This document shows, piece by piece, positions 53,701 through 62,420 of a stretch of 64,000 nt of DNA. A program made the position numbers and the translations under genes. The first letter of the stretch is position 1, and each line of letters starts with the position of its first letter. Source of the DNA: Chryseobacterium daecheongense (GTDB taxonomy: Bacteria; Bacteroidota; Bacteroidia; Flavobacteriales; Weeksellaceae); assembly GCA_027920525.1 (NCBI GenBank), contig CP115858.1, forward strand, positions 4,402,001 through 4,466,000, given 5' to 3'. Below the pieces are notes generated by a model. It ran no database searches. It was not told where the DNA came from and was given only the letters and a program-made list of their open reading frames with translations.

Positions 53701-56700
53701 ACATCAAATTTTGTATATGTCCATAACCCATCGGGAGTGGGCTCGAATTATTATATAGGACGCCCAAAGACCAAAACAGATATTGTCAAGGCATATGGAG
53801 ATACAAAATCTGGCAAAGAAGAATATGTTTTTCAAGATAATCTATTAAAAACATTAAAAACATGGAACAGGGACAATACAGGATATTTACTTGAAACATA
53901 TGGTTATGATGGTTTTGGAAATATAACATCAAAAGTTATAACCAATAGTATAGATTCCGGGACTCAAAGCACAACAACTAAATATGAATCTTCCGGCAGA
54001 TTTATAGAGAAAAGTACTGATAATTTAGGATTGGTAACTAGTTATATTTATAATGATAATGGCCAGATAACTTCCCAAACCGATCCTTGGGGTAATATTT
54101 TGACTAATACCTATGATAATTGGGGAAAATTACTAACCTCTAATACAAACTTACAAGGTACAACTTCGTATGTATATGAAAGAGATAATAATTCTAATAT
54201 TACCATTATTCAAAATGATTCCGATGGAAGCATTTCAAAAAAATTTGTTAATAAGTTAGGACAGGAATATAAAATAACAACCAAAGCTTTCGGCCAGGGG
54301 CAATACATTTCTAAAGAAACTCAATACGATGCCCTAGGAAGAAAAATAAAAGAAAGTGAACCTTACTTTGAAGGTCAAAATGCCAGTGGATGGAATACCA
54401 TTACCTATGATGACTCTGTATTTCCAGCTAAGATAACAGCTACTTCATTTAATGGTAAGAAAATTGAGACTAGTATTTCAGGCAATATAACCACCGTTAA
54501 AGAGCTCAATGGATATGCTCGAATTACTTCTAAAACTTCAGATGCTTTAGGTAATGTCGTCTCCAGTACTGATAAAGGAGGAACTATTCAATTTAATTAT
54601 AATGCTGCGGGAGAGCAGATAAAGGCTCAATATGCTGAAAATATAGTGACCACAAAGTATGATCTTTGGGGAAGGAAATCTGAGTTTAATGACCCTTCTA
54701 ATGGAACATACAAATATGAGTATGATGGATTGGGGAAGACTAAAAAGGTTATAAGCCCTAAAGGGACTAAAGAATACACCTATAATACCAAAGGGCTTTT
54801 AAGTTCTCAAAAAGAAATTTCTACCTCTGATGTGGGACTTAGTACGAACAAAACGATCTCTTTCCTTTATGATACTAAAGGGAAGCTAACCTCTAAATCT
54901 GGAACTTCAAATGGACAGGGCTATAGTTTAAGCTTTTCCTATTCTCCCCAGGGAAGACTTATATCTTCTTCTGAAAATAGTAATGGTAAAAACTTTATAC
55001 AAAAAAATATTACTTATGATGACAAGGGAAGGGTAAACTGGTATGATAAGGAGCTTCATTCTTCAGGGATGATCACTAAGGTACGTATTGAAAACGTTTA
55101 TAGTCCTTGGAACGGGGAGATGTACCAAGTTAAAAATAAAATGGATGGGAAGGTTCTTTGGGAACTTGGGGAAACTAATGCTAAAGACCAGGTTTTAATT
55201 GCGAAATTAGGTGCTGCCAATATAAATAACACTTATGATACCAATGGTTTTTTAAAAACCACCAATCATTCCACAACCTTAAAACCTGGGATTCTTCAAA
55301 TATCCTATTCTTTTGATGCCATTAAAAATGAGCTTAAAACAAGGACTACAGGTGGAGACTTTAATATTGTAGAATCATTTGACTATGATGATAATAATAG
55401 GCTTATTAATTGGACGGATCCTGTTACAGGTATAAAACCTACTAATAACAGAAACACTTATGACAATAAGGGAAGGATCCTAAGCAATGACCAGGTGGGA
55501 GCCATCAAGTTTGAAAATACAGCAAAGGTTTACCAACCTACCGGAATGACATTAAATGCTGCAGGAACCCAAAACTATAATAATGACCTAATACAAAGTA
55601 TCTCTTACAATGAGAATAACGACCCGGTGTTTATTGATGGAGAAAAAGGAGATGTAGCATTTCAGTATGGCCTTACAGCTATGAGGCAAAAGATGACTTA
55701 TGGAGGTAATTTTAGCCAAGATACAGATGGTAAATTCACCAGGTCTTACAGTGAAAATGGAAATTTTGAAGTTACCAAAGATAATATCTCCGGAAAGGAA
55801 AAACATATTATATATATTGGAGGTACTCCTTATGAAAGTAATATTATATATATCAAAGATTTTGATGAAGCAGGAGGTTCCTTTAAATTCTTGCATAAGG
55901 ATTATTTAGGAAGTATATTAGCTATATCGGATGAAGCGGGAAATAAACTGGAACAGAGGCATTTTGATGCCTGGGGGAGCTTGACCCACTTAAAGATTGG
56001 TAATGCTGCCACACTAACAGATATGAATATCAAACAGTATTTATCTCAGAAAAATTTACTTCTAGATAGAGGATATACTGGACATGAGTATCTTTCAGAG
56101 GTTGGAATCATCCATATGAATGGCAGGCTGTATGATCCTTTATTACGTAGGTTCTTAAATGCAGATGAAAATATCCAGGATCCTTATAACACCCAGAATT
56201 ATAATAAGTATGGGTATGTAATGAATAACCCTTTGATGTTCAATGATCCAAGTGGGGAATATTGGGAAGCAGGTTTTTTCCTGGCTTGGATAGCTCCTAT
56301 TATTTGGGGAGCCGTAGTGGGAACGATTATAAGTGCAGGATTTTATGGCCTTCAGGCATTAATGAACAACTCCTGGTCATGGGGTGGATTTGCAAAGTCA
56401 ATATTACTGGGCGCAGTTACGGGAGCGGTATCAGCAGGAGCGGGACTTATTTTTAGCCCTTCAGGATTTTGGGGAAGTATAGCCACTGGTGCAATAAGTG
56501 GATCAGCTAGTGGGGGAGTAGTATCTCTTATCAATGGAACAAATTTCCTGGAAGGGCTTGCTAAAGGAGCTGTAATTGGTGGCGCAGTAGCTGGAATAAT
56601 GAATGGAATAACCTGGGCTGTAAATAAATATTGTAATTCATATGAGTACAGCATCAATGAAATGGTGGCTACTGACAGTAACACAGTGGATGGAGCCACA

Positions 56701-57249
56701 GATGCAGATTTTTCTATTGATACTGTTATGAAAGTGGACAAGGCAAGATATAATGGTCAGTTTATAAGAGGATCTTATAAACTTGTTGATTCATCAAGTG
56801 ATCTAAGTAATAATTTAAGAAATAATGGATATTCTTACGATAACAATACCGATCTAATAATAAATGGAAATAAACAACAGGTGATGGGAGTTACGGAAAA
56901 GGTTACACATAATAATAAAGTCGTTTGGCAGAGAATTTACTTACCTAAGGGAACATTTATAAGTTTAGAACAACTGGACTTAACTATGGGACATGAAATT
57001 TTCCACTCTATTTTAAATAATGCAGGACTGTATGATCAGATAGGAGGCAGTTTAAATGCCAAAGATTCTGTACATGAGTATTTTATTTCAAGATGGGAGG
57101 AGCAATATGTAAAATTCAGAGGTTGGCAGAAATTGAATTTACAAATAGGAGGTTTTAATAGTGCAGTTGTAGGGGATAATACTTTAGATGCATTAAGGAA
57201 CAAAATAAAACCTATTTTTAATAATTATTTAAAAAGTACTTTAAAATGA
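50791..57249 (+). CDS. SpvB/RHS-repeat secreted toxin with HEIFH-containing tip
   Basis: A 2152-residue protein. Order: signal peptide (1-27), SpvB-like N-terminal domain (GAGQLNYNLSIEVPPGIKSV, about 37-110), FG-GAP/VCBS-like repeats (GDFNGDGISD, DINKDGKSDI), then RHS/YD repeats (YDGFGNI, YDKKGR-like) and the core RHS ending (GYTGHEYLSEVGIIHMNGRL, YDPLLRRFLNADE, MNNPLMFNDPSGE, about 1760-1820). The tip after 1825 has hydrophobic segments (about 1830-1930) and a terminal domain with H2068-E-I-F-H2072, a zinc-metallopeptidase motif, with H2095 as a possible third ligand. It could kill rivals or modify surface targets. Confidence 0.85.
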   Translation: MKSYNKKIKLFSSFLLSLFSILGFSQAAFHDTKGNIEVTGAGQLNYNLSIEVPPGIKSVSPKISLVYTSGSGNGVAGYGWNISGITSISRLGKTIENDGELRGVQLDESDYYSFNGQRLILKSGEYGKDGAEYVTEKYSNVKIKSLGAISGQSWKGPEYWEINFEDGSQAWYGGTTTGTNQARTPIEYNIVKWKDAQGNYISYTYSQLPSKNVAVISTISWGGNEVLNTPAINQITFNYTSRVLAEQNYINGVSLIQDRILDNIIVTTNNKPYKKYIIEYTKNGTNYDLVNKITEYNSSGIAANPVIFSYPNLVSSEIDYTGVLPTNSDSFDNIRLTGDFNGDSYVDFIMNNGTIKLGAFNDAYQEISTGKTFSIDAKVVATLLDEQGQIYNGNGIVQFEEGKVVGYIFRNNTFVKVFEKLVYDTSNCNYQSNGAGCTTSVVLNEGDFNGDGISDVFVTLKQRLCQFVPDPNCVPPDSKDTAKNPDPCTVLQCTNYDIGNFIVDLKNKNNLVSTYTLDQGLNESSYGDQKYLDIDGDGKVDIINVSNSAYTVFEFIKAATGQYIKKIRFTGNLAETKASEFPVLFGDFNGDGNLDFTIPVTDNQDADNWRLYMGTEKGFQNTLKSNFLKYRKPAQVSPLALIDHYFYSVSDINKDGKSDIVFIYSKNKVVSVGSSGNALWRSLQYEVKTMQANGGVDFIPGFSTTSPSYTVGGAEYGLFQPLTSIIKSNNNYYDIFIFKATRVHKYKTQTSLAELSRISSINQGDVITSVEYKELNPTTNPYFYNKTKKEIYPYFSLERADRSYAVSQLIQAGKKQDFRYRGMTGQLIGKGVIGYHQSARSSWYADGINSTKIWSGVEIDPLKDGLPAKQWSIRTNDESKIFPTNLSVNNTELLSFSSTAYQQDYLLNGVLTTTPISSTDKPKVVTVILPKTTVNKNFLKGIVISSSTTYGDYYLPSQSVSNTNSGYGTVTSNFVYVHNPSGVGSNYYIGRPKTKTDIVKAYGDTKSGKEEYVFQDNLLKTLKTWNRDNTGYLLETYGYDGFGNITSKVITNSIDSGTQSTTTKYESSGRFIEKSTDNLGLVTSYIYNDNGQITSQTDPWGNILTNTYDNWGKLLTSNTNLQGTTSYVYERDNNSNITIIQNDSDGSISKKFVNKLGQEYKITTKAFGQGQYISKETQYDALGRKIKESEPYFEGQNASGWNTITYDDSVFPAKITATSFNGKKIETSISGNITTVKELNGYARITSKTSDALGNVVSSTDKGGTIQFNYNAAGEQIKAQYAENIVTTKYDLWGRKSEFNDPSNGTYKYEYDGLGKTKKVISPKGTKEYTYNTKGLLSSQKEISTSDVGLSTNKTISFLYDTKGKLTSKSGTSNGQGYSLSFSYSPQGRLISSSENSNGKNFIQKNITYDDKGRVNWYDKELHSSGMITKVRIENVYSPWNGEMYQVKNKMDGKVLWELGETNAKDQVLIAKLGAANINNTYDTNGFLKTTNHSTTLKPGILQISYSFDAIKNELKTRTTGGDFNIVESFDYDDNNRLINWTDPVTGIKPTNNRNTYDNKGRILSNDQVGAIKFENTAKVYQPTGMTLNAAGTQNYNNDLIQSISYNENNDPVFIDGEKGDVAFQYGLTAMRQKMTYGGNFSQDTDGKFTRSYSENGNFEVTKDNISGKEKHIIYIGGTPYESNIIYIKDFDEAGGSFKFLHKDYLGSILAISDEAGNKLEQRHFDAWGSLTHLKIGNAATLTDMNIKQYLSQKNLLLDRGYTGHEYLSEVGIIHMNGRLYDPLLRRFLNADENIQDPYNTQNYNKYGYVMNNPLMFNDPSGEYWEAGFFLAWIAPIIWGAVVGTIISAGFYGLQALMNNSWSWGGFAKSILLGAVTGAVSAGAGLIFSPSGFWGSIATGAISGSASGGVVSLINGTNFLEGLAKGAVIGGAVAGIMNGITWAVNKYCNSYEYSINEMVATDSNTVDGATDADFSIDTVMKVDKARYNGQFIRGSYKLVDSSSDLSNNLRNNGYSYDNNTDLIINGNKQQVMGVTEKVTHNNKVVWQRIYLPKGTFISLEQLDLTMGHEIFHSILNNAGLYDQIGGSLNAKDSVHEYFISRWEEQYVKFRGWQKLNLQIGGFNSAVVGDNTLDALRNKIKPIFNNYLKSTLK

Positions 57250-57887
57250 AAAATGTCATTATAATCTTTGTTGTAATCTTTATTTCTTTTTCTTGTAGTG
57301 AGAAGAAAAAAGATGATTTTAAGTTAGATTACATTAAAAATAAGAATAATATATATCTTAATTATGAAAACAATACTAATAAAGATATTATATTTTTAGC
57401 ACCTAATATTCTTGATTTTGGAGATGAAAATTTTAAAGATTTTAATACTCGGGGAAATATGGAAGGTTTTTTTCCTATAGCAGTCTATGCTATAATAGAG
57501 CCTAATCAGTCATATCAATTTTATCAAAAAAAATTGGATAGTATCAGAAATAAAGATTTATTAGAAAGAGGAATCAATGATGATCTATTTAAGGAAGTCA
57601 AGCCTGGTGAAGGTAATTCTGTTTTTTATTTAAAAAAAAATGAAAAAATAAAAGTAAAATACAATTTAACTATTAAACCTCTTACATTAAAAAGAACTTA
57701 TTCTTCGAAGTTTAAACAAAATTATTATCCCTATGATAAACTTAAACAAGAAAATGCACGCTATTCCGAAGCAAGAAATCTACGTAATTTTTCAAAACTC
57801 AATTTCGGTAAAGCAAAATTTGTTTTACAACCTGTAATTGAGGATAGCTTATTTCTAAGAATATCAGACAAAGATGCTACAAATTAA
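57246..57887 (+). CDS. Lipoprotein, candidate immunity to the RHS tip
   Basis: Starts in a 4-nt overlap with the RHS stop (ATGA). Lipobox signal (IFVVIFISFSC), then a 190-residue Lys/Asn-rich mature part with possible beta-strands (NIYLNYENNTNKDIIFLAPN). No recognised family. The overlapped position directly after a toxin tip, and the periplasmic location, are what an immunity protein against a secreted protease would have. This is inference. Confidence 0.6.
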   Translation: MKNVIIIFVVIFISFSCSEKKKDDFKLDYIKNKNNIYLNYENNTNKDIIFLAPNILDFGDENFKDFNTRGNMEGFFPIAVYAIIEPNQSYQFYQKKLDSIRNKDLLERGINDDLFKEVKPGEGNSVFYLKKNEKIKVKYNLTIKPLTLKRTYSSKFKQNYYPYDKLKQENARYSEARNLRNFSKLNFGKAKFVLQPVIEDSLFLRISDKDATN

Positions 57888-57898
57888 TAATTGAAACT

Positions 57899-58585
57899 AT
57901 GAAAAAACTAATCTTAGGATTTGCATTTGCAGGAAGCCTTTTTATCAATGCACAGGAAAAGACTAAATCACTTTCCCGGATTACATTTGGAGTTAAAGCT
58001 GGATTTAATGCTTCCACTTTAACAGAGAATAACGTTGAATATGAAAATGATCAAAAGTTCAAAATAGGGATTAATGCAGGAGGTTTTGTTAATATTCCAA
58101 TAGCTGAGAAATTCAGTGTTCAGCCTGAAGTGCTTTTCAGTCAGGGAGGCTCTAAAACAAAAGATATTTTTAAATATTATTCGGACAATTATAGTTTTAA
58201 ACAGGAATATGATTATAAAATGACATTAAATTATATTGTTCTTCCTTTAATGTTACAATATAATATTCTTCCCAAATTTTATGTAGAAGCAGGCCCTGAA
58301 TTCGGATTATTACTAGGCGGTAAATCAAAAGGCAATGGGACTTATACACAAACTTCCGGAAATAATACTACAACCAGTACTCAAGAATTTTCTAACAAGC
58401 TTATAATGGATCTTTATAATAGATTTAATTTTGGAATTGGTGTAGGAGCAGGATATTATTTTACAAATAATTTCGGGATAACAGCCAGATTTACTGCTGG
58501 GATTACCGATATTTTAAAAAATAATTCAGGAGACTCGTTTAGGAATAATGCATTGCAGATAGGTGTAGCCTACAAATTCAAATAA
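57899..58585 (+). CDS. Outer-membrane beta-barrel (PorT-family) protein
   Basis: A 228-residue protein with a Sec signal (LILGFAFAGSLFINAQ). Alternating beta-strands: ITFGVKAGFNASTL, INAGGFVNIPIAEKFSVQPE, LNYIVLPLMLQYNILPKFYV, GIGVGAGYYFTNNFGITARF and the C-terminal ALQIGVAYKFK ending in aromatic, typical of OMP_b-brl_2 proteins. It follows the lipoprotein by 11 bp, so is the last gene of the RHS operon. Probable role in outer-membrane stability or export; unknown. Confidence 0.85.
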   Translation: MKKLILGFAFAGSLFINAQEKTKSLSRITFGVKAGFNASTLTENNVEYENDQKFKIGINAGGFVNIPIAEKFSVQPEVLFSQGGSKTKDIFKYYSDNYSFKQEYDYKMTLNYIVLPLMLQYNILPKFYVEAGPEFGLLLGGKSKGNGTYTQTSGNNTTTSTQEFSNKLIMDLYNRFNFGIGVGAGYYFTNNFGITARFTAGITDILKNNSGDSFRNNALQIGVAYKFK

Positions 58586-58663
58586 AATGGAAACTACTTC
58601 AGAAAGTTTAAAAAATGGATCAAGGATAAAATCTCTTAAACCAAACACCATTAAATTAACAAG

Positions 58664-59065
58664 ATGGAAACTATTGCCGAATTAGTCGATTACCTACAAA
58701 ATCTTGGATATACATTCAGACAATCGGAGTCTGGTTCTTTTTATTGCAATGAAAGAAGGATTAGAGTTTCTAATCATTTTAGTAAATATGTTGAAAAGAT
58801 GGAACAAACATTTGGAGATACTGATGCTATTGATTTTGTTTTTCACCTTGATACAAAATATACTGTTGAAGATGTCGAAAAAAGATTAAATAAAACTTTA
58901 TGGTTTTCCAAACTAAAGCAGGGTGTTAGTATTCAGCACTCTTTATTTGAAAGAGTAGGGAAAATAGTTTACATTTCTCATAATGAAGAGAAAGAATTTG
59001 TCACAGTAAGTAAGGAAAATGGAGAAATTGTAAATTATGATTTTTACAAAATAAGAATTCTTTAA
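58664..59065 (+). CDS. Small soluble protein (133 aa), possible immunity protein
   Basis: Starts METIAELVDYLQNLGYTFRQ. Alpha/beta: SFYCNERRIRVSNHFSKYVE, later YISHNEEKEFVTVSKENGEI. Unrecognised. Short proteins placed after an RHS locus often act as extra immunity proteins. No signal peptide. Confidence 0.5.
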   Translation: METIAELVDYLQNLGYTFRQSESGSFYCNERRIRVSNHFSKYVEKMEQTFGDTDAIDFVFHLDTKYTVEDVEKRLNKTLWFSKLKQGVSIQHSLFERVGKIVYISHNEEKEFVTVSKENGEIVNYDFYKIRIL

Positions 59066-59125
59066 AAATAATCTTAACAATCCATCAGCAAGGGAGGATA
59101 TTTAATTTGGGGAAAATAAAATATT

Positions 59126-59404
59126 ATGAATTTAATTGATTTGATAGCTAAGATTAATGAAATAGATGAAGATCTTATAATTTTTCTAAAAGATATAGAA
59201 GATTATAAATCAGACATTATACTTTCTTATGCTGAAGATGGAGATAATGGAATTAACGAAGAAAATGGTGACAAATATTTTTATCTCTTAGAGGTTTTTT
59301 TAGCAAAAGAATTTATAGCTGATTGGGTTGAAAGTTTAGATTATTCACCCTCAACAGAAGAGATTGCACAAAGATTATATGAATATGGAATAAATGATGC
59401 ATAA
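59126..59404 (+). CDS. Small acidic protein (92 aa)
   Basis: Very acidic (many Asp/Glu): LIDLIAKINEIDEDLIIFLK then DIEDYKSDIILSYAEDGDNG. Resembles small DUF7716-type or other immunity-like proteins in shape only; I do not recognise the family. Ends before a strong terminator. Confidence 0.5.
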   Translation: MNLIDLIAKINEIDEDLIIFLKDIEDYKSDIILSYAEDGDNGINEENGDKYFYLLEVFLAKEFIADWVESLDYSPSTEEIAQRLYEYGINDA

Positions 59405-59422
59405 ATAAATTATCATTACCAT

Positions 59423-59456
59423 TAATAAGCCTTTATCAATTGATAAAGGCTTATTA
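59423..59456 (+). terminator. Intrinsic terminator directly before the YhcG gene
   Basis: A perfect 34-bp palindrome (59423-59456) centred on CAATTG, T-rich tail. Only 3 bp separate it from the apparent ATG at 59460, so the start of the next gene may be within reach of the hairpin. Confidence 0.8.
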
Positions 59457-59459
59457 TTT

Positions 59460-60422
59460 ATGACTAAAGTCAATTTTGATGAATTATTTTACTACAGTTT
59501 TATACTTAATATATTCTTACAATTCATAAATGACCTAAATTTGTACTGGAATGTAGGTGCATACATTAGCAAAAAAGTTGAAATAAGTGAATGGGGACAG
59601 TCTGTTGTAAAAGAATTATCAGAATTTATTATTAAAACGGAACCTGAAATAAAAGGTTTTTCAGATAAAAACCTTTGGAGAATGAAACAGTTTTATGAAA
59701 CATATAAAAATTCTCCAAAACTCTCACCACTGGTGAGAGAAATTAGCTGGAGCCACAATATGGTTATTTTTTCTCGATGTAAAACACCGGAAGAACGAGA
59801 ATTTTATCTTAAAAAAACAAAACTGGAGAGTTATAGTAAAAGAGAGTTAGAACGGCAGATTACAGCAAGCTTATTTGAAAGAGCAATGATAAGTAAATCA
59901 AAAGTCTCACCGGTGTTGAGAGAAATAAATTCAGAACATAGTACTGTTTTTAAAGATACTTACATCTTTGATTTCTTAAACTTGCCTGATAAACACTCTG
60001 AGAATGATTTGAAAAAAGGTCTGATAAAACAAATGAAAGATTTTATTCTTGAAATAGGCAAGGATTTTCTTTTTATGGGAGAAGAGTATAAGGTACAAGT
60101 CGGCTCTTCGGACTTTTATATCGATCTGCTTTTGTATCATCGAGGACTACAGTGCTTAGTAGCTTTTGAACTTAAAGCAGATAAATTTAAACCGGAACAT
60201 TTAGGGCAGCTTAATTTTTATCTTGAAGCACTTGATCGAGATGTCAAAAAAGGACATGAGAATCCAAGTATAGTAATTTTGTTGTGTAAAGATAAAGATA
60301 ATGAGGTTGTTGAATATGCTTTAAGTAGAAGCCTTTCACCAACGATGGTTTCGGAATATAAAACTCAACTTCCAGATAAAAAAATACTTCAACAAAAATT
60401 ACATGACTTATTTGGAGATTAA
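59460..60422 (+). CDS. YhcG/DUF1016-type PDDEXK nuclease domain protein
   Basis: A 320-residue protein. DUF1016 N-terminal domain: NLYWNVGAYISKKVEISEWG, QSVVKELS, GFSDKNLWRMKQFYETY and ISWSHNMVIFSR. PDDEXK nuclease domain: YKVQVGSSDFYIDLLLYHRG then LVAFELKADKFKPEHLGQLN (D-x(n)-E-x-K) and FYLEALDRDVKKGHENPSIV. These proteins often sit in mobile or restriction loci. The first 25 residues (MTKVNFDELFYYSFILNIFL) do not look like the usual family start, so the 5' end may be changed. Confidence 0.85.
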   Translation: MTKVNFDELFYYSFILNIFLQFINDLNLYWNVGAYISKKVEISEWGQSVVKELSEFIIKTEPEIKGFSDKNLWRMKQFYETYKNSPKLSPLVREISWSHNMVIFSRCKTPEEREFYLKKTKLESYSKRELERQITASLFERAMISKSKVSPVLREINSEHSTVFKDTYIFDFLNLPDKHSENDLKKGLIKQMKDFILEIGKDFLFMGEEYKVQVGSSDFYIDLLLYHRGLQCLVAFELKADKFKPEHLGQLNFYLEALDRDVKKGHENPSIVILLCKDKDNEVVEYALSRSLSPTMVSEYKTQLPDKKILQQKLHDLFGD

Positions 60423-60491
60423 TTCTAGAAAATAATATTATCATGTATTATGAAATATTAAATTGTATTATACATTATAATTTTTAGCTTT

Positions 60492-61661
60492 ATGAAACCT
60501 CTAAATATACTAGAGAATAAATACTTAAATGAAGTTCTCAAGAACTATTCCTTAGATAACCTTTTGGATGAACAATGGAGTCCAATTGAAGGCTTTGAAA
60601 ATTATGAAATTTCTAATTACGGAAGAGTAAAAAGTTTAAGAAGAATTTCACATATTTCATTTGAAAGAGAGCATTGGATTTCAGAAAAAATTAAAAAATT
60701 AATTATTACAAAACAGTATAATAATTATCTAAAAACAAATATTTATAATATACAATGTGGCTTATCTTTGAACGGCAGGAAATACACCAGATCCGTTGCT
60801 CGCTTAGTATATTATCATTTTGTTGAAAAATTTGATATCAAGGATAGATCTTTTATTATTTCCTATAAAGATAATAACGTATTTAATAAGCATTGTAATA
60901 ATTTAGAAAAAATTTCGGTCAAGGATAAACGCCTTACCACTTTTCGACAGAATCGGGCAAAAAACGCACATGTTGATTACATGAGACCTGTTAATCAATA
61001 TACTGTTGAAGGTGATTTCATTGCTAGTTATGAAAGTATATATGATGTAGAAAAAAAATTAGGCATTTCTTGTGAAGGCATTTTGGATGTAGTGAATAAA
61101 AAAATTTTAACTTCCGGAACATTTAGATGGTTTTTACAAGATAGTCCTCCTCAAAAAAAGGATTTTTGTATGGTTCAAAATTCAGATCATGTGAATGGTA
61201 TATTTAACAACTATCTTTGGCAGAGACTTGATATGCCTATAATCGATAAAAACAATCCTCCTCCTTGTCTTAATTTGGATATTAAAGATCTTCCCGGAGA
61301 GTTCTGGGTTCCTGTACCAATTCCTGGATTTGAGTCTCGGTTTGTTATATCTAATAAAGGAAGATTAAAGCGATTAAGCTCATGGATTTCAAATAAAAAG
61401 CTTGTTTTTTTACAGGAGAAAATATTATTCCAAAGATTAATAGTTAATGGTAAAAAATCAATTTCTCTATCATGCACTTTAAGTAATGAAGGAAAATATG
61501 TTCGCATTATAATAAGTAAATTACTCTACTATTGTTTTGTAGATAAATTTGATTTATCAAATAGAAATTTAATGGTAGTTAATGAAAGTAATCCTCAATG
61601 GGAGATAGATATATCAAAGCTTACACTACATTCCGCTAATTATGTACTCAAAAAAAGATAA
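60492..61661 (+). CDS. NUMOD4/HNH-type homing-like protein (389 aa)
   Basis: Two NUMOD4-like blocks: EQWSPIEGFENYEISNYGRV (about 27-46) and GEFWVPVPIPGFESRFVISN then KGRLKRLSSW (about 272-305). Between them is an HNH-position region (ISYKDNNVFNKHCNNLEKIS, with N-x2-K-H-C-N-N-L-E) and a NUMOD1-like HTH (RPVNQYTVEGDFIASYESIY then DVEKKLGISCEGI). The catalytic His residues of an active HNH are not clearly present, so it may be a DNA-binding relative. A dead paralogue of its C-terminal half is at 15666-16103. Confidence 0.7.
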   Translation: MKPLNILENKYLNEVLKNYSLDNLLDEQWSPIEGFENYEISNYGRVKSLRRISHISFEREHWISEKIKKLIITKQYNNYLKTNIYNIQCGLSLNGRKYTRSVARLVYYHFVEKFDIKDRSFIISYKDNNVFNKHCNNLEKISVKDKRLTTFRQNRAKNAHVDYMRPVNQYTVEGDFIASYESIYDVEKKLGISCEGILDVVNKKILTSGTFRWFLQDSPPQKKDFCMVQNSDHVNGIFNNYLWQRLDMPIIDKNNPPPCLNLDIKDLPGEFWVPVPIPGFESRFVISNKGRLKRLSSWISNKKLVFLQEKILFQRLIVNGKKSISLSCTLSNEGKYVRIIISKLLYYCFVDKFDLSNRNLMVVNESNPQWEIDISKLTLHSANYVLKKR

Positions 61662-62420
61662 TGCTAAATTTATGTCCGGGAGGATATGCCACTTTTATTT
61701 TAACTAATTATTTTTCATTCCTGGAGAAAGATCTGCAGCTGATATAATTCGTTAAAAATGGAAGGTTATTTTAGTTCGTTAAATCATGCCGGTTCCTGGT
61801 GATATCCTTCGCTTCCGGAATCATTTTAACGAAGTATTTTTTTGTCAGCAGTCCAGGATCCTGATGCCGGGACAAAGACCTCTCAGGATCACATTCCTGT
61901 CCGCTGAGTGGAATTTATATTTAATATGTGGCGATCCCAGGGTAACAAGCTTAAGTATGACATTTTTGTTCCGTCACTTCCCCAATGATAAGAACTTACC
62001 TTAGTTTGCTCAACAGAGGTCTTGTCGATTTCCTGATGCAAATTTGAAATATTTTTTTCTTAAACTTTCTTTCCTGTATTTTTTTGGGAATCCATTTTTT
62101 TGCAAAAAAATAAACCCACCACAAAAAAACTACACCGACTCCCGGCGGATTCTCCGCTCCAATTTTTAGCCTAAAACATTTCACGAGACATTGGCATAGA
62201 AAAGTCGAAACCTCAGTTGTACGAAGCAAACAGCAGGAGTTCTTTGAAATCATCGGAAAAACAACAAACAAAAACGAAACTTATTTTATGCTTTTTACCC
62301 AGGGCTCCTGCCACTTCAGAGAAAGTCAAGTGTCCTCGATACCAAAGCATACAACTCAAATTTAAATAACATTTTAAATAATATAACTACTAACTAATAA
62401 ATATAATATTATGATCAATT
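61662..62420. other. More GC-rich 759-bp stretch without an assigned gene
   Basis: 61770-62340 is visibly less AT-rich than its surroundings. No convincing full gene: a 72-codon plus frame at 61786-62004 and a 91-codon minus frame at 61996-62271 are both poor. One plus-strand frame from about 62180 reads TSVVRSKQQEFFEIIGKTTN and then MLFTQGSCHFRESQVSSI to a stop near 62364, and may be the end of a lost gene. The last 60 bp before 62421 are AT-rich and should hold a promoter. Confidence 0.4.

Noticed and set aside
58587..58685. 32-codon frame between the barrel protein and the 58664 gene
   Set aside because: Overlaps the next gene start, no recognisable content, could be chance.
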